Assembly (NCBI GenBank): GCA_022824145.1 | Contig: JAJEAY010000032.1 | Coordinates: 1-33,226, forward strand | Source: Rhodobacter sp. | Lineage (GTDB): Bacteria > Pseudomonadota > Alphaproteobacteria > Rhodobacterales > Rhodobacteraceae | Length of the DNA stretch: 33,226 nucleotides | Reading direction: 5' to 3' | Shown here: positions 15,841 to 24,704 of the stretch, piece after piece | Position numbering within the stretch: position 1 is the stretch's first letter | How the letters are laid out: each line of letters starts with the position of its first letter | Notes under the pieces: generated by a model | Databases searched by the model: none | What the model was told of the DNA's origin: nothing | Seen by the model: the letters and a program-made list of their open reading frames with translations, nothing else | Program-made: the position numbers and the translations under genes

Positions 15841-17346
15841 ATGCGGAGGCTAATGCGGCGATCAGGAAAATCCAGAGCAGGCCGGACGGCGATGACTGGC
15901 GTGGCGCAGCCGCCGCCGGGCGGGCGTTTCAGGCCGCTTACCACGGCCAAATCCCGCGAAGTCATCAATGCCGCGTTTTCCATCCTTGAGCGAACCGGAA
16001 TTGCCGGCGCGACGCCGGACATCCGAACGCTTGCGCTGAACAGGGGCGCCCGGAGCAGGTCGGACGGGCGGATCACCTTTCCGCGTCCGCTGGTGGAAGA
16101 CATGGTTGCCACAGCCTGCAAACGCGTGGAATTGTCCGGGTTTTTGCGCGACCGTGGAATCGAGATTGGCGGCGGACGGGTTCATATCGGCACCGGTGGC
16201 GCCGCAGTGCAGGTTCTCGAGGAGGACGGTCGGACCTTCCGCGACAGCAGCCTGTCAGATCTTTTCGCTCTGATGCGGATCGTCGATGCCTGCAGCAGCA
16301 TCCACTATTCCTTGCGGCCTGCGGTGGCGCGCGATCTGCAGGATCCGTTTGACCTGGATATCAACACGGCGTTTGCCGCGCTGAAGGCGACTTCGAAACC
16401 CATCGGTACAAGCTTTTTCGGATCTGCCAATGTGGCGCCGGTGGTCGAAATGCTGGATGCGGCGCTTGGCGATATGCCCTTCGCAGCGCAGCCTTACTGT
16501 TTTGCATCCGTCTGTCATGTCGTGCCGCCTCTGACGCTGGCGGAGGAGGCATGCGGCGTGATGGTGGAATGCGTGCGCCTCGGCATGCCATTGCAGATCT
16601 GCTCTGCCGCTCAGGCAGGAGCAACCAGTCCGGCCTCGCTGGCCGGAGCGCTGGCGCAGGGACTGGCGGAGTCGCTGGCGGGTCTGGTGCTGGTCAACAT
16701 GATGAAACCGGGCTTTCCCTGCATACTCGCCTGCATGCCCTTCATCTCGGATCTGCGCACCGGCGCGATGACCGGTGGCTCGGGTGAGGCTGCGGTGGCC
16801 AACGCGGCCGCCGCGCAGCTGCTGAGGGAACTCGGACTGCCGTCCACCGTGTCGGCGGGGATGACCGACGCGAAAGTCGCCGACGCGCAGGCGGGATACG
16901 AAAAAGGCTACACCGTTGCTTTGGCTGCGCAGGCGGGAGCTGACATGATCAACCTGTCCGTGGGAATGCTCGGCTCGATCATGGTGGCCAGCAAGGAAAC
17001 CCTTGTGATTGACAACGACATGTGCGGCGCGATCCTGCGCTCGGTTCGGGGCGTCGAGATGTTCGATGGCGCGATCGATCTTGACATGATCGAGCAGGTG
17101 GTGACCGGAGACGGCCATTACCTCGGAACCGCGCAGACGCTTGACTTGATGACCACGGAGTATGTCTATCCCCAACTGGGTGACCGGCAGAGCGTGAATG
17201 ACTGGCAGCAGGCGGGCGGGCTGACGGTCTGGGACCGAGCCAGGGACCGCGTGGCGGAATTAGAGGCGCAGCCCGGTCCGGCCCATCTGCCTGCAGGAAT
17301 CGAAGCCGAAATCCGGGCCCGACTTCCCATCCATCTGAAAGAATAG
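15841..17346 (+). CDS. MttB-family (trimethylamine methyltransferase-like) corrinoid methyltransferase, non-pyrrolysine
   Basis: About 501 aa. MttB-superfamily proteins move a methyl group from a quaternary or tertiary amine to a corrinoid protein. Family marks are the basic N-terminus (RRSGKSRAGR), GGRFRPLTTAKSREVINAAFSILERTGI, RITFPRPLVEDMV, HIGTGGAAVQVLEEDGRT, FGSANVAPVVEML, MTGGSGEAAVANAAAAQLL and HYLGTAQTLDLM. The frame has no internal TAG, so it lacks pyrrolysine and belongs to the MtgB-like branch (glycine betaine and related substrates). Start choice is uncertain: ATG 15841 has AGGAG only 2 nt before it; ATG 15853 or 15895 are alternatives. It is first in the catabolic cluster and 4 bp from the next gene. 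No corrinoid protein or methylfolate transferase gene is nearby. Confidence 0.88.
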   Translation: MRRLMRRSGKSRAGRTAMTGVAQPPPGGRFRPLTTAKSREVINAAFSILERTGIAGATPDIRTLALNRGARSRSDGRITFPRPLVEDMVATACKRVELSGFLRDRGIEIGGGRVHIGTGGAAVQVLEEDGRTFRDSSLSDLFALMRIVDACSSIHYSLRPAVARDLQDPFDLDINTAFAALKATSKPIGTSFFGSANVAPVVEMLDAALGDMPFAAQPYCFASVCHVVPPLTLAEEACGVMVECVRLGMPLQICSAAQAGATSPASLAGALAQGLAESLAGLVLVNMMKPGFPCILACMPFISDLRTGAMTGGSGEAAVANAAAAQLLRELGLPSTVSAGMTDAKVADAQAGYEKGYTVALAAQAGADMINLSVGMLGSIMVASKETLVIDNDMCGAILRSVRGVEMFDGAIDLDMIEQVVTGDGHYLGTAQTLDLMTTEYVYPQLGDRQSVNDWQQAGGLTVWDRARDRVAELEAQPGPAHLPAGIEAEIRARLPIHLKE

Positions 17347-17350
17347 GTCT

Positions 17351-19765
17351 GTGAAAACGCACGCAAAGGTTGTCATCATCGGCGGCGGTGCCGTCGGCGT
17401 TTCCACCCTCTACCACTTGGCCAGAGCAGGTGTGTCCGATACGCTTCTCATCGAAAAGGACGAACTGGCCAGCGGCTCCACCTGGCATGCGGCGGGCAAT
17501 GTCCCGACCTATGCGAATTCCTGGGCCGGAATGCGCGCGGGCAATTACGCATGGCGGCTCTACAGGGATCTGGGCGAGGAGGTCGGCTATCCGATCACCT
17601 ATCGCCATACGGGCGCATTCTGGCCTGCCCATACCAAGGACAGGATGGACTTCTTCCGCCATCTCGTCGGAATCTCGAAAGGACTCGGCTTTGACCTGGC
17701 AATGCTGACGCCTGCGGAGATGGATGCAATGCATCCCTATTTCAGTTCGGGCGACAGCATTCTCGGTGGCATTCACGACCCCTATGAGGGCGATTTGGAT
17801 CCCAGCCAGCTGACCCAGGCACTGGCGAAGGGCGCGCGCGATCAAGGTGCGCGGATCGCCCGCTTCACCAAGGTCACCGGCATTGCCCGCCGCCCTTCAG
17901 GCGAATGGCAGGTGACCACCGACAGGGGCGACGTGATCTGCGACATCCTAGTGAATGCCAGCGGCTATTGCGGCCGGGCGGTCGGCGAAATGGCGGGCCA
18001 GTCAATTCCGGTCGTGACGCTGGAACACCAGTATCTGGTCACCGAGAGCCTGCCCGATCTGCAGGCCAGTTCCGAGAGCTTCCCGCTCGTCCGCGACCCT
18101 GATCTCATGTATTACCTGCGGCGCGAGCGGAACGGGTTTCTTCTGGGCTCCTATGGCCATGAAGGCCACCCGGCATGGCTCGACGGAATGCCCGAAGATT
18201 TTGCCAACCAGCTTTATCCCGACAGAGTCGATGACATCGCCGAAGTGCTGGATGCGGCTTTGACGCATGTGCCGATCCTGGGCGAGGCAGGCATCAGCCG
18301 TTTTGTGAACGGCCCGATTCCCTACAGCCCCGATGGCGCGCCGCTCTGCGGACCCGCCGTCGGCCTTCCGAACTTCTACCACGCCTGCTGCTTCCCGGTT
18401 GGCATCACCCATTCGGCGGCGGCGGCCAAATCCCTCACCGAGTGGATCACCGAGGGCGAGACCGAATGGGACATGTCCATGTGGGATCCGCGCCGGTTCG
18501 GAGACTGGGCGACATTCGATTACACCGCGAAGCGCGCCTGCGAGCTATACGAACACCAGTACGCCATCCCCTATCCGCACCGGCTCTGGAAATCGGCGCG
18601 TCCGGTACAGGCTACGCCGCTCTACGGTGCGCTCGAAGCCAGGGGAGCTGTGTTCGGGCAGATTGCTGGCTGGGAGCGGGCCTTTTGGTTCGAAACCGAA
18701 ACGGCGAAGGACGACGGCAGGCTCAGCTTCCGCCACGAAGCCTGGCATGATGCGGTGAAGGCCGAATGCGAAGGGGTGCGCGACCATGTCGGCGTGATGG
18801 ACCACGGCGGCTTCACCCGCTACGAGGTCGACGGTCCCGGCGCGACGGATTTCCTGAACCATGTCTTCTGCGGCGCGATGCCCGCCGTTGGCCGTGTGAA
18901 ACTGAGCTACATGCTGACGCCCAGGGGCAGGATCTGGTCCGAAGCCACCATCGCCCGACTGGCAGAGGAAAAATACCTGCTTTGCGGGCCGACACTGGCC
19001 GATCTGCGTGACTATGACTGGATGGCGCGGTTCATGCCTGAAACCGGTGTTGCGCTGCGGCGCGGATCTGAATTTGACGCGGCGCTCATGGTGATGGGGC
19101 CGAGATCGCGTGAGGTACTGCAGCCGCTGAGCGATGCGGATCTTTCGAAAGAGGCCGCGCCGTGGATGTCCGTTCGGCGGATCGCCGTGGCCGGGGCCGA
19201 GGTGATCGCCCTGCGGGTGTCCTATGTCGGCGAGCTGGGGTGGGAGCTGCATATGCGCTCGTCCGACCTTACTGCCGTCTATCAGTCCGTCCTGAACGAG
19301 GGTGCCGAAAGGGGCATGGTCGAGTTCGGCTCCTACGCATTGAACGCGATGCGGATCGAAAAGGGCTATCACGGCTGGGGTGCGGATTTCGGCATTGAGT
19401 ACACGGCTTTTGATGCCGGGCTGGACCGCTTCGTCAGCCGCAGGAAGCCGGAATTCGTGGGCCGTGAAGCGTTTCTTCGGCAGGTCGGGCAGCCCAGGTC
19501 TTGCTATTTCACCGCGTTCGTTCTCGACGGCCGCGGCGCCGATGCCTTGCCTTCTGACCCGATCTGCAGGGAGGGGAAGCCTCTGGGCTATGTGAGTTCG
19601 GCCGGCACCGGCTTCCGCGTCGGCAAGCGCATCGCGCTTGGCTATCTGACGGTTTCCGCTCAGCCAGGCGATGTCTTTGACATCGAGATTCTGGGCCAGC
19701 CAGTGCCGGCGTCTGTCGTTGCCGTTCCCATCTACGATCCCGAAAACGAACGCTTGAAAGGCTGA
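17351..19765 (+). CDS. FAD-dependent N-demethylase fused to GcvT domain (dimethylglycine/sarcosine dehydrogenase-like), copy 1
   Basis: 804 aa. The N-terminal DAO/FAD domain has the nucleotide-binding loop GGGAVG (residues 11-16) and STWHAAGN, whose H46 matches the histidine covalently bound to FAD in dimethylglycine dehydrogenase. The C-terminal half, from about residue 480, is a GcvT/aminomethyltransferase fold: HVGVMDHGGFTRYEVDGPGA, SYVGELGWELHM and NAMRIEKGYHGWGADF. Enzymes of this design oxidise an N-methyl group and pass the one-carbon unit to tetrahydrofolate, reducing electron-transfer flavoprotein. The GTG at 17351 is the likely start, with AGG 5 nt upstream. It is followed after 4 bp by a paralogue, which suggests two successive demethylations or two related substrates. 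Confidence 0.92.
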   Translation: MKTHAKVVIIGGGAVGVSTLYHLARAGVSDTLLIEKDELASGSTWHAAGNVPTYANSWAGMRAGNYAWRLYRDLGEEVGYPITYRHTGAFWPAHTKDRMDFFRHLVGISKGLGFDLAMLTPAEMDAMHPYFSSGDSILGGIHDPYEGDLDPSQLTQALAKGARDQGARIARFTKVTGIARRPSGEWQVTTDRGDVICDILVNASGYCGRAVGEMAGQSIPVVTLEHQYLVTESLPDLQASSESFPLVRDPDLMYYLRRERNGFLLGSYGHEGHPAWLDGMPEDFANQLYPDRVDDIAEVLDAALTHVPILGEAGISRFVNGPIPYSPDGAPLCGPAVGLPNFYHACCFPVGITHSAAAAKSLTEWITEGETEWDMSMWDPRRFGDWATFDYTAKRACELYEHQYAIPYPHRLWKSARPVQATPLYGALEARGAVFGQIAGWERAFWFETETAKDDGRLSFRHEAWHDAVKAECEGVRDHVGVMDHGGFTRYEVDGPGATDFLNHVFCGAMPAVGRVKLSYMLTPRGRIWSEATIARLAEEKYLLCGPTLADLRDYDWMARFMPETGVALRRGSEFDAALMVMGPRSREVLQPLSDADLSKEAAPWMSVRRIAVAGAEVIALRVSYVGELGWELHMRSSDLTAVYQSVLNEGAERGMVEFGSYALNAMRIEKGYHGWGADFGIEYTAFDAGLDRFVSRRKPEFVGREAFLRQVGQPRSCYFTAFVLDGRGADALPSDPICREGKPLGYVSSAGTGFRVGKRIALGYLTVSAQPGDVFDIEILGQPVPASVVAVPIYDPENERLKG

Positions 19766-19769
19766 ACCC

Positions 19770-22178
19770 ATGGCAACGGCGCTTCCGGAAAACGTTCAGG
19801 CCGTCATTGTCGGCGGCGGAATCGTCGGCTGCGCCACGGCCTACCATCTGGCCAAGGCGGGCTGGTCGGTTGCGCTTTTCGAACGCAGGAAGCTGACCTG
19901 CGGGACGACCTGGCACGCCGCCGGGCTGGTGAGCGAAACCCAGGGCGTGCCGATCATGTCGGCTCTGGCAAAATATGGCCTCGACCTGATGGAAAGCCTG
20001 GATGAGGAAACGGGCCAGAACACCGGTTTCAGACGCAACGGCTCGCTCACGCTGGCCCTGAGCGATGCCCGCATGGAGGAGCTTCGCCGAAAGGTCGACT
20101 ACGCCCATGGCTGCGGCCTCCGCGCCGAAGAGATCGGTTTGCAGGAGGCGAAGGACCGCTGGCCTCTTCTTTCCACCCATGGGGCGAGGGGCGCTTTCTG
20201 GTTCCCAGGCGACGGCTGCACCAACCCTATTGATACCACCATGGCGCTCGCCAAGGGCGCGCGGATGCACGGAGCGGCGGTCTTTGAAGGAACAAAGGTC
20301 AATCGCGTGGTGATCGAAGCCGGTCGCGCCGTCGGTGTCGAAACGGCGCAGGGCCTTGTCCGCGCCGAGCATGTGGTCAACGCCACGGGCATGTGGGCGC
20401 GTGAATTCGGTCTTTCGCACGGGGTGCAGATCCCGTTGCATTGCGCCAATCACTATTATGTCGTGACCGATCCGATCGAAGGTGTTGGCAGCGACCTGCC
20501 CGTGCTTCGGGTGATGGACGAGTTCGCGTACTATAAGGAGGACACAGGAAAGCTGCTGATCGGCTGCTCCGAGCCCAACGCGACGGCGTGGAGCCCGGCA
20601 AACGGCATCCCGGAGGACTTCGAGTTCGACGAACTGCCAAGCGACGGAGAGCATCTCCATCCTATTCTTGAAGCGGCAATGGAACGCGTGCCTGCCCTTG
20701 CGAATTCGGGAATCCGCAGATTCTTCAACGGACCAGAGTCCTTTACGCCTGACGGCCGGCATTATCTGGGTCCGATTGCCGAAGTGCCTGGCCTCTGGCT
20801 GGCGGCCGGGTTCAATTCCACAGGGATCCAGAACGGGCCCGGCGCGGGCAGGGCATTGGCTGAATGGATCATGGCTGGTCAAATGACCATGGATCTGACC
20901 GACATCGATGCAAGGCGGATCGTTCCCGGCCTGAACGCGGCCAGCTACGTGTCTTCGATGGCAGCGGAAACCCTGTCTCTCGCCTATGCGATGCATTGGC
21001 CCTATCGCCGCAGGGAGGCGGTGCGTGACCTGCGGCGGACGCCATTCCATGACCATCTCAAGGCCGCGGGCGCCCGGTTCGGGAGCGCCAATGGCTGGGA
21101 GCGACCTTTGGTCTATGGCGCCGCCGTAACTGACGGTTTCGGTCGCCAGCCCTGGTTTGAAGCCTGGAGGGAGGAGCATGAAACGCTTCGCAGCGACCTG
21201 GGTCTGATCGATCTGACTTTTGGACGTTTCATCGTTGACGGGCCCGAAGCCGAGTCCGAGATGCAACGCCTGTGCGGAGCGAATATGGCCGTACCGACAG
21301 GTGCGCTGGCCTATTCCCAAATGTTCAATGACAAGGGCGGAATAGAGGCCGATGTCACCGTCGCCCGTCTGTCCGACACCCGGTATCTGGTGATGGCCTC
21401 GGCAGAAGCCGAACCGCAGGCTGAACGCTGGCTGACGTCTCAGGCGCACTGCGTCAGTGTCGTAAATGTGACCTCTGGCGAGGCGACGCTTGCGGTGGCT
21501 GGGCCGCGGTCGCGCGATTTCCTCTCTCGCCTCACCGATGCCGGTTTCTCAAATGACGCCTTTCCCTTCGGAACGTGGCAGAACCTGCATATCGGCGATG
21601 TTCCGGTTCGGGCGCAGCGGATTGCCTATGTCGGCGAACTCGGGTGGGAGCTGCATGTTCCCGTCGAATTCGGCCAACGGCTGTATGAGACGATCATGGC
21701 TGCGGAAGGTGCGCCACGCCACTGTGGCGGCATGGCGGTCGAGTCCTGCCGGATCGAGAAGGGATTTCGCCATTGGGGACACGACATCGGCCCCTTTGAC
21801 AGCCCGGTGGAGTCCGGTCTGACCTTCGCTTGCGATTTCAGTTCCGGTTTCACCGGCAGGGGCGCCATCGAGGCGCGCCGCGAACATGGCGTCGGGTCGC
21901 GGCTGCTCCTCTTCAGGCTGGATGACCCGGAGGCGTTGGTCTTCGGCAAGGAACCCATCCTGCGCGGCGGCGAAATCGTGGGTCGCCTGACTTCGGCGAG
22001 CTATGGCTGGAGCGCGGGTGCCGCAGTCGGGATGGGATATGTCACATGGCCAAATGAGTGGACTCTCAAACAGCTTGCGGCGGCGTCCTATCAGGTCATG
22101 GTTGCCGGACGTCCAGTAAGCGCTGTTGCCCATCTGCGTGCGCTATACGATCCGGCCAACGCCCGGATGCGACAGTGA
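19770..22178 (+). CDS. FAD-dependent N-demethylase fused to GcvT domain, copy 2
   Basis: 802 aa, same two-domain plan as its upstream neighbour but clearly diverged. The FAD loop GGGIVG is at residues 15-20, with TTWHAAGLVSETQGVP and H49 as the probable covalent flavin site. FFNGPESFTPDGRHYLGP is the substrate-side segment of DMGDH-type proteins. The GcvT half contains GLIDLTFGRFIVDGPEAE, YSQMFNDKGGIEADVTVARL, YVGELGWELHVPVEF and ESCRIEKGFRHWGHDI. It resembles dimethylglycine dehydrogenase more than copy 1 does (WHAAGLV, FNDKGG). ATG start. This is the last intact gene before the interruption of the cluster at 22.2-26.2 kb. Substrate unknown beyond a secondary or tertiary N-methyl amine. Confidence 0.92.
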   Translation: MATALPENVQAVIVGGGIVGCATAYHLAKAGWSVALFERRKLTCGTTWHAAGLVSETQGVPIMSALAKYGLDLMESLDEETGQNTGFRRNGSLTLALSDARMEELRRKVDYAHGCGLRAEEIGLQEAKDRWPLLSTHGARGAFWFPGDGCTNPIDTTMALAKGARMHGAAVFEGTKVNRVVIEAGRAVGVETAQGLVRAEHVVNATGMWAREFGLSHGVQIPLHCANHYYVVTDPIEGVGSDLPVLRVMDEFAYYKEDTGKLLIGCSEPNATAWSPANGIPEDFEFDELPSDGEHLHPILEAAMERVPALANSGIRRFFNGPESFTPDGRHYLGPIAEVPGLWLAAGFNSTGIQNGPGAGRALAEWIMAGQMTMDLTDIDARRIVPGLNAASYVSSMAAETLSLAYAMHWPYRRREAVRDLRRTPFHDHLKAAGARFGSANGWERPLVYGAAVTDGFGRQPWFEAWREEHETLRSDLGLIDLTFGRFIVDGPEAESEMQRLCGANMAVPTGALAYSQMFNDKGGIEADVTVARLSDTRYLVMASAEAEPQAERWLTSQAHCVSVVNVTSGEATLAVAGPRSRDFLSRLTDAGFSNDAFPFGTWQNLHIGDVPVRAQRIAYVGELGWELHVPVEFGQRLYETIMAAEGAPRHCGGMAVESCRIEKGFRHWGHDIGPFDSPVESGLTFACDFSSGFTGRGAIEARREHGVGSRLLLFRLDDPEALVFGKEPILRGGEIVGRLTSASYGWSAGAAVGMGYVTWPNEWTLKQLAAASYQVMVAGRPVSAVAHLRALYDPANARMRQ

Positions 22179-22192
22179 AACCCGCTTCCGCC

Positions 22193-22783
22193 TCAGGAAA
22201 CGTAGAACCCGTCGACGGGAATCGCGCACCATGGCACCATGATGCCCTCTTCGGTCATTCGCGCCGACGATGCGCCCGTCGGCCAATGGCGCCTGCATTG
22301 CCCAGCCAGACAGAACGCTGGCGCCGAGATCCGGGGCCACCAGTCTCTCCGGACATGACGGCAATGTCGATGTGGCGGTTGAGAACGCTCGGCAGCGGAT
22401 CGCTTCGGGATCGTGCCATGATCTGGATATCGACGCAATTGGTCCTGGATTTCAGGAGCTTGATGGAATCAAGCAGCCAGCGATAGCTGCTGTAGGACTC
22501 CGCCGACAGGCGCACGACATGCTGGATGTCCGCGCTTATTCGCCTGATATCCCCTTCTGCACGGCTGAGATTGGAAAGAAAGCGCTCGGCAGCCGCTGCC
22601 GTGTATTCTGCGACCGTGGATTTCCGCAGCCGTTTGTTTTTATGGGTAAAGAACGGCACGCCCATCCGCCGCTCGGCCTCGCGACAGCGCCGAGGGGACT
22701 ACGCCGAGTCTTTCGTTCGCATCGAACATGCGACTGGTTTCGATGGTCGTCTGGATCAGCTGAAGGCGACGCAGGTCAAGTAA
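22193..22783 (-). pseudogene. LysR-family (MetR-like) regulator, frameshifted ruin
   Basis: Pieces in different frames line up as one LysR protein. LLDLRRLQLIQTTIETSRM + FDANERLGVVPSALS is the helix-turn-helix (minus strand from 22783). After a frameshift come MGVPFFTHKNKRL, the linker helix, and HVVRLSAESYSSYRWLLDSI plus VDIQIMARSRSDPLPSVLNRHIDIAVMSGE. Then there is an internal loss of roughly 60 residues, DLGASVLSGWAMQAPLADGRIV, another shift, and TEEGIMVPWCAIPVDGFYVS before the stop at 22193. The AESYSSYRWL pattern points to the MetR-like branch. The 5' end abuts the inverted repeat of the IS1595-type element, so the insertion hit at or near its start codon. It was probably the regulator of the flanking demethylation cluster (inference). 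Confidence 0.82.
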
Positions 22784-22808
22784 GGGAACTATATACGATA
22801 GTGCCCAA
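22784..22808 (+). repeat. Left terminal inverted repeat of IS1595-type element
   Basis: A 25-bp sequence starting GGGAACTATATAC and ending ATAGTGCCCAA. It matches the reverse complement of 25684-25708 at 21 of 25 positions, including 11 consecutive bases at the inner end. It lies 178 bp beyond the endonuclease stop and directly at the start of the LysR pseudogene. Confidence 0.85.
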
Positions 22809-22986
22809 GCGCAATCGCTTTCCGTCAATCCTCGCGGCGCGACGCGCCGCCCTTGAGAACCGCATGCGCCAGTCGTTCAGGAATGACCGGAACGCTCGCT
22901 TCCCGCTAATGTCCTCCTTGCTCGGATGATACGCCCTGTCCAGCGCAGAATCTTAGAAGGCTTCCTTGGCTTCGCGTTCGGATTCA

Positions 22987-23826
22987 TCAGGCATGGCTTC
23001 CAGTCGATCCTATCCGCTGCAGTTTCGTCCGCAGTGCGTCCTCGAATTCCTGCCGCTTGATGGCCTTGGCGGAAAGCAGCCTGTCGCTTGACGCCTCAAG
23101 CGACAGGACTTCCCAATGGTGCTCCACAAGTTGGTAATCTTCCGTGACCTTTGGGACAAGCCAAACGATGTCGCCATCGTTCAGGTCTTGCGACGGATCA
23201 TCGGATGGACCGCCAATGGCTTCGAAGAACGGCAGGTCAACGGCAACCGCTAGCTTGGTTCCCCATCTTCGCAGCGTCGGTCCCTTGACCTGAAGTTGCG
23301 GCATAAGGCGTTTTGCGCTGGACGAGCGCCAGTCCGGACGACGCAAAGCTGTTGGCTCCGGTGGCTCGATGTCCGTGCTGTCCCGCAGCAACTCAAAGTC
23401 CGCCAGCATTCCGTTTCCGGAGAAGTAGACCGCCTGAATTTCCAGCCCGAACCATGAACTGGCATTTCCGTCGCTGGCCACGACAAGATCAACCCGCCCC
23501 GCTGCACGTCCCGTTGACGGCGAACGCATGAACGGCACTTCGGGAGCCAGGTATACATCCGGGAACCCGACGATCCGCGCCAGCCAAGACGGCAGCAGGT
23601 CTCCCTCTCCAAATCGACTTGGGCAGGTGATGACGGGTTGGCTGTCGCCTGACTGGATTGAGCAGACGCCGCCACGTTTGCTGCAGGCCGGTTCGCCGCG
23701 CTGAAACGGGCAAGGCAGGGCTGGATCAAGTTTCAGTGCTGCTCGGGCCAATGCCTGCCTGTCGCTTGGCGGAAGCAGCCTGAACGGATGGCCAAGCCAC
23801 TCGGCAATGCCGTAACGCGAACTCAT
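22987..23826 (-). CDS. NotI-family type II restriction endonuclease
   Basis: 279 aa, shorter than NotI itself (383). A cysteine cluster, C39 (PCPF), C48, C55 (GVCS) and C68 (TCPSRF), matches the structural Fe/Cys4 site of NotI (CPF ... GVC ... CPNR). The catalytic core is of the PD-(D/E)xQ type: D113 in GRVDLVV and E129-x-Q131 in FGLEIQAVYFSGNG, parallel to LEIQTMDFHG of NotI. LMPQLQVKGPTLRRWGTKLAVAVD follows. It should cut DNA at a specific site not protected by the partner methylase; the site cannot be read from sequence. Its ATG overlaps the methyltransferase stop by 4 nt (ATGA), so it is made after and coupled to the protective enzyme. It looks intact. Confidence 0.85.
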   Translation of the reverse strand: MSSRYGIAEWLGHPFRLLPPSDRQALARAALKLDPALPCPFQRGEPACSKRGGVCSIQSGDSQPVITCPSRFGEGDLLPSWLARIVGFPDVYLAPEVPFMRSPSTGRAAGRVDLVVASDGNASSWFGLEIQAVYFSGNGMLADFELLRDSTDIEPPEPTALRRPDWRSSSAKRLMPQLQVKGPTLRRWGTKLAVAVDLPFFEAIGGPSDDPSQDLNDGDIVWLVPKVTEDYQLVEHHWEVLSLEASSDRLLSAKAIKRQEFEDALRTKLQRIGSTGSHA

Positions 23827-24704
23827 GCGAACAGGGGTTCGCTGGTAATGACCAATTCCGGAATCCGGTTGTGATGCGTGTTCTTCATGGTGAGGCTGAC
23901 TGCCTCGAAGCCGTATTGCTTCACAAGCGCCACGATCTCCGGCGCGGCGTCATAGGTCATCAGGAAATTGGAGTCATGTTCGTCGAGCATTCGGAACAGG
24001 GCCGCGTGATCGATTTCCGAGTGCTGGTACAGTCGGTTTCCGGCCCGCTTTCCGCCCGATGCCGTATAAGGCGGATCGAGGAAAACGGCAGCTCTTCGTC
24101 CCCATCCTTCCAGCAGAACGGGCAGGATCTTCATGCCGTCGCCTTCCATGAACATCAGGCTGTCGGCATAGTCAGATATGGCCGAAAGCCGGGAAGCCAG
24201 GGTTTCGGGGTACCACCGGGACGCCACGCCCTTTCCGTTTTCGCCTTGGCGGCTGAAAGACGCACCCGGCGCCAGGATGCCGCCACGCCTTGTCCGGTTG
24301 AGAACCAGCGTTCGGAAGCCGTGTTCCTCTACAGTGCGCGGGATTCTGCCAGCCAGTTCCGCAAGGTTCTCATAGGTCGGATCGAACGTCCTTATCCATT
24401 CGCTTAGCGTGGCTCCGCTTTCAAACGCGGATCGCCAGAACGCCGCAACGTCACGGTCTATCTCGATCATCACGGCTGACGGAACCAGGTCTTCCATGAC
24501 TCCGGTAAGGGACACGATCGCGCCGCCTGCGAACGGTTCGATCAGCACGTCCGGCGCTGTCTTGGTGAGCCATTCCCGGATATGCGGAACCAGCCATGTC
24601 TTGCCGCCCGGATACCGGAGCGGACTGCGCTGCGGAACCGTGGCGACGTTGACTACGGGAACACGGGAGGGAGGGAACCGGGCAATGGCGGCCTGGGCAG
24701 TCAT
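23823..24704 (-). CDS. DNA adenine-N6 methyltransferase, D12 class
   Basis: 293 aa. PLRYPGGKTWLVP (residues 28-40), the SAM-binding motif IEPFAGGAIVSL (55-66), an acidic residue ending the next strand (VMIEIDRDVAAFW) and the catalytic motif DPPY (210-213) give the alpha-group order of Dam/D12 enzymes. It therefore methylates adenine N6 in a specific site, so the shared recognition site must contain A:T, unlike NotI's all-GC site. The ATG at 24704 overlaps the stop of the upstream transposase gene (ATGA); the real start could lie slightly downstream, since the first 20 residues are not conserved-looking. The downstream endonuclease gene overlaps by 4 nt. It has no separate visible promoter. 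Confidence 0.9.
   Translation of the reverse strand: MTAQAAIARFPPSRVPVVNVATVPQRSPLRYPGGKTWLVPHIREWLTKTAPDVLIEPFAGGAIVSLTGVMEDLVPSAVMIEIDRDVAAFWRSAFESGATLSEWIRTFDPTYENLAELAGRIPRTVEEHGFRTLVLNRTRRGGILAPGASFSRQGENGKGVASRWYPETLASRLSAISDYADSLMFMEGDGMKILPVLLEGWGRRAAVFLDPPYTASGGKRAGNRLYQHSEIDHAALFRMLDEHDSNFLMTYDAAPEIVALVKQYGFEAVSLTMKNTHHNRIPELVITSEPLFA

Noticed and set aside
15841-17346. Pyrrolysine-containing MttB
   Set aside because: No in-frame TAG occurs in the gene; it is a non-pyrrolysine member.
18545-19771. A 408-codon minus-strand frame
   Set aside because: Antisense shadow of the first FAD/GcvT gene.
19509-21449. A 646-codon open frame on the minus strand
   Set aside because: It lies antisense to the two FAD/GcvT genes, shows no domain signs, and is a by-product of GC-rich third positions.
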